Program-made: the position numbers and the translations under genes
From: Augochlora pura
Taxonomy: Eukaryota; Arthropoda; Insecta; Hymenoptera; Halictidae
Reading direction: 5' to 3'
Length of the DNA stretch: 64,000 nucleotides
Assembly (NCBI RefSeq): GCF_028453695.1
Contig: NC_135778.1
Location: 33,407,214 to 33,471,213 of the forward strand
Shown: one piece after another, positions 59,768 to 64,000 of the stretch
Layout: each line of letters starts with the position of its first letter
How positions within the stretch are numbered: position 1 is the first letter of the stretch
The notes under the pieces: generated by a model
Database searches by the model: none
What the model was told of the DNA's origin: nothing
What the model saw: only the letters and a program-made list of their open reading frames with translations

Positions 59768-60293
59768 AGAATTGCACCTGGGAAAACCTATTGCTACAAA
59801 AAAGAATTTGTCGAGGCATTTTGAAACTTTAGCTAGTGACGCCATAATCCCTGATAGAATATGTCTTCCATATCTCTCAGCATGGATAAAATATTGATAG
59901 ATGAAACATGGAATAGTAAAATAATTGAACAAAAAAGAATTAAAAAGGTTCATATATTAATTACGGCTTATTAAAATTGTTTAACATTAAAATTGCTAGC
60001 CCAGTCACAGTAACTAATAAGCGATTTTTCTTTTTCAAAACCTGACACTATGAAAATGATTCTGCCATTAAAGTAAAAACGAAGATATATTAAATGAGTC
60101 TTATTAAAATTATTTCACTACCAAACTAGCCAGAATAACTGGTAACCGACTTTTTGTTCAACAATTCCTGATATTATAAAAATGTTCCTGTTAGAAATGT
60201 TTATACTGACTTCTTCCTTCGGGCATATGTAATAATAAAATTATGATAAAGATTTTATGCAACATCTGCTAAATATGAATATTATTAATTTCC
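59768..60293. repeat. Recent ~530-bp direct duplication, copy B
   Basis: Partner of 54974-55515. The left boundary abuts a module copy, and the right boundary ends at AATTTC before TAGACCCTAGACCC, an immediate small repeat. The frames across it (59661-59897 plus, 59717-59953 minus) also exist in copy A and are unrecognised. Confidence 0.9.
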
Positions 60294-61060
60294 TAGACCC
60301 TAGACCCATCTCTTTAATCGTATTTTAAACAAAGTTCTAGCGCATCGTACGCTGCGCGACAGTTCTTCGAGTGCGCGACTATTTCGGTATTCAATATAGG
60401 GTAATTGCCCCGTAATCGAGCGGATAGCAGGTGTCGGTAATTTTCGTGTGATGTTAGGAGAAGTTTATTTGGTGTGACCCGATTCTCGTCGATGATCGCA
60501 GCCGACCGGTAAATCTGATTCTCGATCGGCCCTGTAATTATACGTGACAGGCAATTCTCATGCGTTGAACCCCGCCCGTAACTACCGCAAGCTGTGCTTT
60601 AAATTCAGCCACGCGGTTAGCTTATCGACTTAACTCGCCGTGGAGGCATTCCGCGGCTCGAGTACGCGTCCACCCCCGCCCACCCCCCGCCGGCCGCAAT
60701 TTCTTGCCTGATCAATTTACATTCGCCGGCGAGAACATCCATCCCGATCGAACAAGAAGCCTCTCTCGGAATCGAACAGACGGCGAATATAAATCAAAGC
60801 GCGGGGAAACGCGATACCGCGACGGTCGAAGCCGGGCGCTCTCCCGTCGTAGACCTCGCGCTTTCAACGACTACAACTACTTTTCCTCCCGAATTTTTCC
60901 GCTCTCGTGCTCCGTCATTTAATTCTCCATCGTCCCGTATTTATTCCACGAACTGCGCGCGCCCCTTCCTCGCGAGAGCAGACGGAGTATCAAAAGGAAA
61001 CCTAATCGAAGGTTGATCTACATAAATCCATTGTAGCAGCGCCGGTGGAATGGTATTCCG
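60294..61060. other. GC-rich non-coding DNA
   Basis: No supported features. The plus frame at 60704-60922 is Arg/Ser-rich and unrecognised. Confidence 0.45.
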
Positions 61061-61067
61061 GGCTCGT

Positions 61068-61134
61068 TCGACTCTCTCTCCCTTTCTCTTTCTCTCTCTC
61101 TGTCTCTCTCTCTCTGATTCTCTCGTTCTCTCTC

Positions 61135-61184
<50 letters not shown>

Positions 61185-61429
61185 GTGTGTGTTTTTCTCG
61201 ACTCTCTCTGTCTTTCTCTGTTTATTTTATTCTTTTCCTCTCTCTCTCTCACTTTCTTTGTCTTATATGCTCTCTATGTCTACCTGACTTTCTCTCTCTC
61301 TCTCTCTGGCTCTCTCTATTTCTTTCTCTTGCTTTTTATTTCTCTCTCTCCCTCTCTCTATCTGTGTCTCCTGTCTTTCTCTCGCTCTCTGTTTCTCCCT
61401 CTCCCTCCCTCTGCCTATGTCTCTCTCCT

Positions 61430-61475
<46 letters not shown>

Positions 61476-61495
61476 TCTATCTCTCTTGCTTTCTG
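61068..61495. repeat. Long interrupted CT microsatellite
   Basis: About 430 bp of CT-rich repeats with short interruptions. The longest pure (CT)n run is at about 61137-61178. It produces Ser/Leu-rich frames on the plus strand and Arg/Glu-rich frames on the minus strand (61045-61827), none of which are genes. Confidence 0.95.
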
Positions 61496-61904
61496 GTCTG
61501 CCAATCTCTCCGCCGTTCTGTTTCTGTTCTGGACGCATGCTCGCGCGGCGCTGCTTGCGTCACCCCGCCGACGGAGCTCGGCCGTCGAGGCGTCGGCCGC
61601 CGTCGGCCAGGATTCTTCCGCGAATATCAACCAAAGATCGGAATTGGCTATTAAAAGTTCGCGATAACTTTTCGAACTGGATGGATAGGCGAGCCGGCCG
61701 ATTCTATCGGTTCTATCGGCTACCCGAAACGTTCGATTCCATTCTTCTCCGATTTTCTTCGTTGCATGGGGTGGCCCGTACACGCCAATCTCTCGGGACA
61801 TCCATGAAACATGAGACTAGAAAATAATTTCAATCTCGACCGACCCTCGTCGAGTCTTTTAATAAAACTTTCGTATAATTTTAGATTCGTTATGTAATTA
61901 GTTT

Positions 61905-62255
61905 CGGTTTGTTTATTTTGCTCATCTTTTTTATTTCGCCTTGCTTTGTTATCGCATTCTATTTACATTATTTTCGCGTTCCTATGCAGCTTATTTTGTT
62001 TTATTTTCTTACTTTATTGACTTTATTTTATTTTACTTTGCTTCATTTTCTCATTCTTATGTATTTTACTTTGTTTTATTTTCTCATTCTCATGTATTTT
62101 ATTTTGTTTGATTATCTCGTTCTATACACTTTATTTTATTTTACTTTGTTTTATTTCCTTACTCTATTTACTTTATTTTATTTTATCTTGTTTTGTTTTC
62201 TCACAATATTCATTTAACTTTGCTTTATTTTCCGATTTATTTTGCAACCTCGTTA
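61905..62255. repeat. T-rich minisatellite
   Basis: Repeats of TTTATTTTACTTTGTTTTAT and TTTCTCATTCTTATGTATTT, with a unit of roughly 25-50 bp. The Phe/Leu/Tyr-rich frame at 61909-62217 is an artefact of it. Confidence 0.85.
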
Positions 62256-62339
62256 CGAAACAGCTAATTTCATTGCTCATTTTATTTTCTTTCATTTTCT
62301 CGGTTTGTTTATTTCGTATTGCAACGCTGTTACCAATTG

Positions 62340-63680
62340 GAAAATTCCACACTCTGATTCAGTATGTCATAAAAGCCCCGATGGAAAATCGCAGAGCAAC
62401 GTTCTTGAATTTATTAGAAAGGATGGATGTATCGCGTTTCAAGGTCGCGTCGGTCGACAGAAAAATTGTCCGCGCACTCCGCGGGACCGTGAAGTTGAAA
62501 AATGGTGAAAAAGGGCACTCGCGTTCCGCGATCGATTTTTTGAGGCGAGCATTGTTCACGATGGGGATTGAGGGGCTGGGAATGCTCGCACGGCCCGTGG
62601 ATCGCATGTCCGGAAGCATGATGAACCGTGGAATCGCAGTCGATCGACACCGCCGATAAATTCCGTTATCGGACCACCGCGAAATTAACGATCCTGTAAT
62701 TAAACCGAAGTCGCGACGATAACGTCGCGTTTTCGAAAATCCATGGGAACACCTGCACCCAGATCTTCCGGATCGATCGCCGGAGATTCTGCGGGCCCGA
62801 GCTGCCGCCGTGCGAACGGCAACACATTCCCCGCATTTTTACGGGTCTCGAACAATTTATCTGCGATTTTTTTGTCGGCGTTTTAACGCGAGTTGTGTGA
62901 AAAGTTGTATGGGATGGTTTTGCACAGGACGCTACGCTTCTCGTTCCAAGCGCGATAAAACGATAGGAAAAAATCATTAGGCGGTGTTTCAGGGCACGTT
63001 CGAAAGGGAATACTTTGTAGTTTGAACTCGTGTTAGGTTAGGTTGACTAAAAAAATTCGGTGACTTTTGCGGAGATATTTAATTTTGAAAAATGGCTGAT
63101 AGAAGATTATTTTCGGTTTTCGTATTGTCATTTATGGTATGAAATTTTTTGTAAAATATAACTGCAGGTGATAAAAAGAGGAGACTTTGATCTATAAAAT
63201 CAGTTAAGTACGACCCACCTGTAATTTTTTTTAACGAAGTTGCAGAATTTTCAAATATAATATATTTACATTATGAGGTTGTGTTGGAAAATTGAACCTA
63301 CCGAGTCTCGATCTTCCGCACACATTTCATTCAAAAAATCGTAGATCGGTAAAGAAAGATCATAAAGTGTTATTTTTGGGTTCGTTGTAAAGAGGAATCT
63401 TCCGTCTACAATATCTCATTGGTTTTCGTAATAGAAAAATTTTTTGGAACTTTCCAGACGTCAAAAAATTGGAAAAATTATCAAAATGCGTTTCTTTTCA
63501 ATTTTCACATTGTCACTTACGTCACACAATTTTTAAGAAAAATATAGCCACCGATGTTAAAGGAGCAATGTTTTACCAACAAAACGCGCTAAGTACTATC
63601 CTCCTACGATCTGTTTCGACCAAGTTACAGAATTTTGCCTATCAACATACATCACTACAAAACTGATCGAAAATAGTATT
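62340..63680. repeat. Copies of the ~195-bp module family, mixed with unique DNA
   Basis: CGCGATAAAACGATAGGAAA (62951), AAAAGAGGAGACTTTGATCT (63175), TTTTTTTAACGAAGTTGCAG (63226), AATCGTAGATCGGTAAAGAA (63339) and CCTCCTACGATCTG followed by ACCAAGTTACAGAATTTTGC (63599-63635) follow the module order. Confidence 0.65.
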
Positions 63681-64000
63681 TCATTACCATCGCAAACCAA
63701 CTTATTATACAAAAATGAAGCTTGTAATTCCTTTTTCGTTATTTCGCCACATCTAGTTATTGAATTAGAGCAACCATATATATATCGTTGCTCTATATAT
63801 ATATACGTCCCGGCCTGTATGCATCGTCGACGTTGCGCCCAAGTCACCCTGCCGAGCAGAAACAAATACTGCAGTTTACGACGCGGGTGATGTCGGTACG
63901 AAGGAAACAGCAGGCCCTAAATTCCGCAATTCCGTTCCCTTTTAGGACGGCGGCGGCGGTCGTGTTTTGAACCGCGCTGTATAAAAACGCCAACGTATGG
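63681..64000. other. Right edge, nothing recognised
   Basis: TATATA simple sequence at 63776-63806 and a GGC/GGT run near 63951-63961. No exon is supported before the window ends. Confidence 0.5.

Larger units (their letters stand above)
15264..64000 (-). other. Ace: Extent of the Ace gene in the window (3' part; upstream exons missing)
   Basis: The four exons form one minus-strand transcription unit with introns at 26353-47930 (phase 0), 23959-26188 (phase 2) and 15383-23800 (phase 1). They encode 197 C-terminal residues, roughly the last third of an AChE. I looked through 48084-64000 for minus-strand segments encoding earlier AChE blocks (active-site FGESAG, the EG-YF region, the oxyanion GGG) and saw none. 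The preceding intron is therefore probably at least 16 kb, and the 5' exons lie beyond 64000. The start is set at the window edge and is not a gene end. No nested gene was recognised in any intron. Confidence 0.85.

Noticed and set aside
61045..61827. Ser/Leu-rich frames of up to 205 codons and Arg/Glu-rich antisense frames
   Set aside because: Produced by the CT microsatellite; no non-repetitive coding content.
48084..64000. Possible upstream Ace exons
   Set aside because: I looked for the active-site, oxyanion and preceding AChE blocks on the minus strand in each GC-rich block and found none flanked by splice sites. A translated search would be decisive.

Overview
This is a eukaryotic genomic window, almost certainly from an insect and probably a hymenopteran such as a bee or ant. 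The evidence is a spliced insect acetylcholinesterase gene with very long introns, a patchwork of AT-rich and CpG-rich GC-rich DNA, many TTAA-flanked and TA-flanked short inverted-repeat elements, and mariner remnants. The species cannot be fixed from the sequence alone. Most long open frames here are chance frames in GC-rich or tandemly repeated DNA.

The one securely identified gene lies on the minus strand: the 3' part of an acetylcholinesterase gene (Drosophila Ace / ace-2 type). Four exons run right to left: 48083-47931, 26352-26189, 23958-23801 and 15382-15264 (stop). Splice sites are canonical and reading phases agree across all three introns (21.6 kb, 2.2 kb and 8.4 kb). Together they encode the last 197 residues. 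These include the catalytic-triad histidine (GVMHGDE), both cysteines of a conserved catalytic-domain disulphide, and a short C-terminal tail with one cysteine and a hydrophobic end, as expected for a GPI-anchored dimer. The upstream exons, including the active-site serine, were not found between 48084 and 64000 and probably lie beyond the right edge.

Layout. 1-5.1 kb: GC-rich DNA, a 27/54-bp minisatellite, a 161-bp tandem array and CT microsatellites. 5.1-5.2 kb: a possible plus-strand first coding exon with a signal-peptide-like start. 5.2-15.2 kb: non-coding, with a TTAA element and several tandem arrays; the part just left of 15264 should include the Ace 3' UTR. 15.4-48 kb: Ace introns holding a 44-bp minisatellite split by a mariner-derived element, several miniature elements, a solo LTR, a palindrome centred on a 100-N gap, a mariner transposase relic and copies of a 195-bp module. 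48-64 kb: probably more Ace intron, with further minisatellites, a recent ~530-bp duplication, a tandem array containing a TTAA element, and more copies of the module.

The most interesting unexplained structure is the recurring ~195-bp module. It is built around the box ACAAAGTTACAG and its reverse complement, around GCGATAAACCGG and AAGAGGAGACTTT. It is tandem at 40.6-41.45 kb and scattered through at least nine other places. Also notable are two natural filled-site/empty-site records, where a transposon sits inside a tandem repeat whose other units preserve the target, and a miniature element made from two inverted copies of a mariner transposase 3' end.
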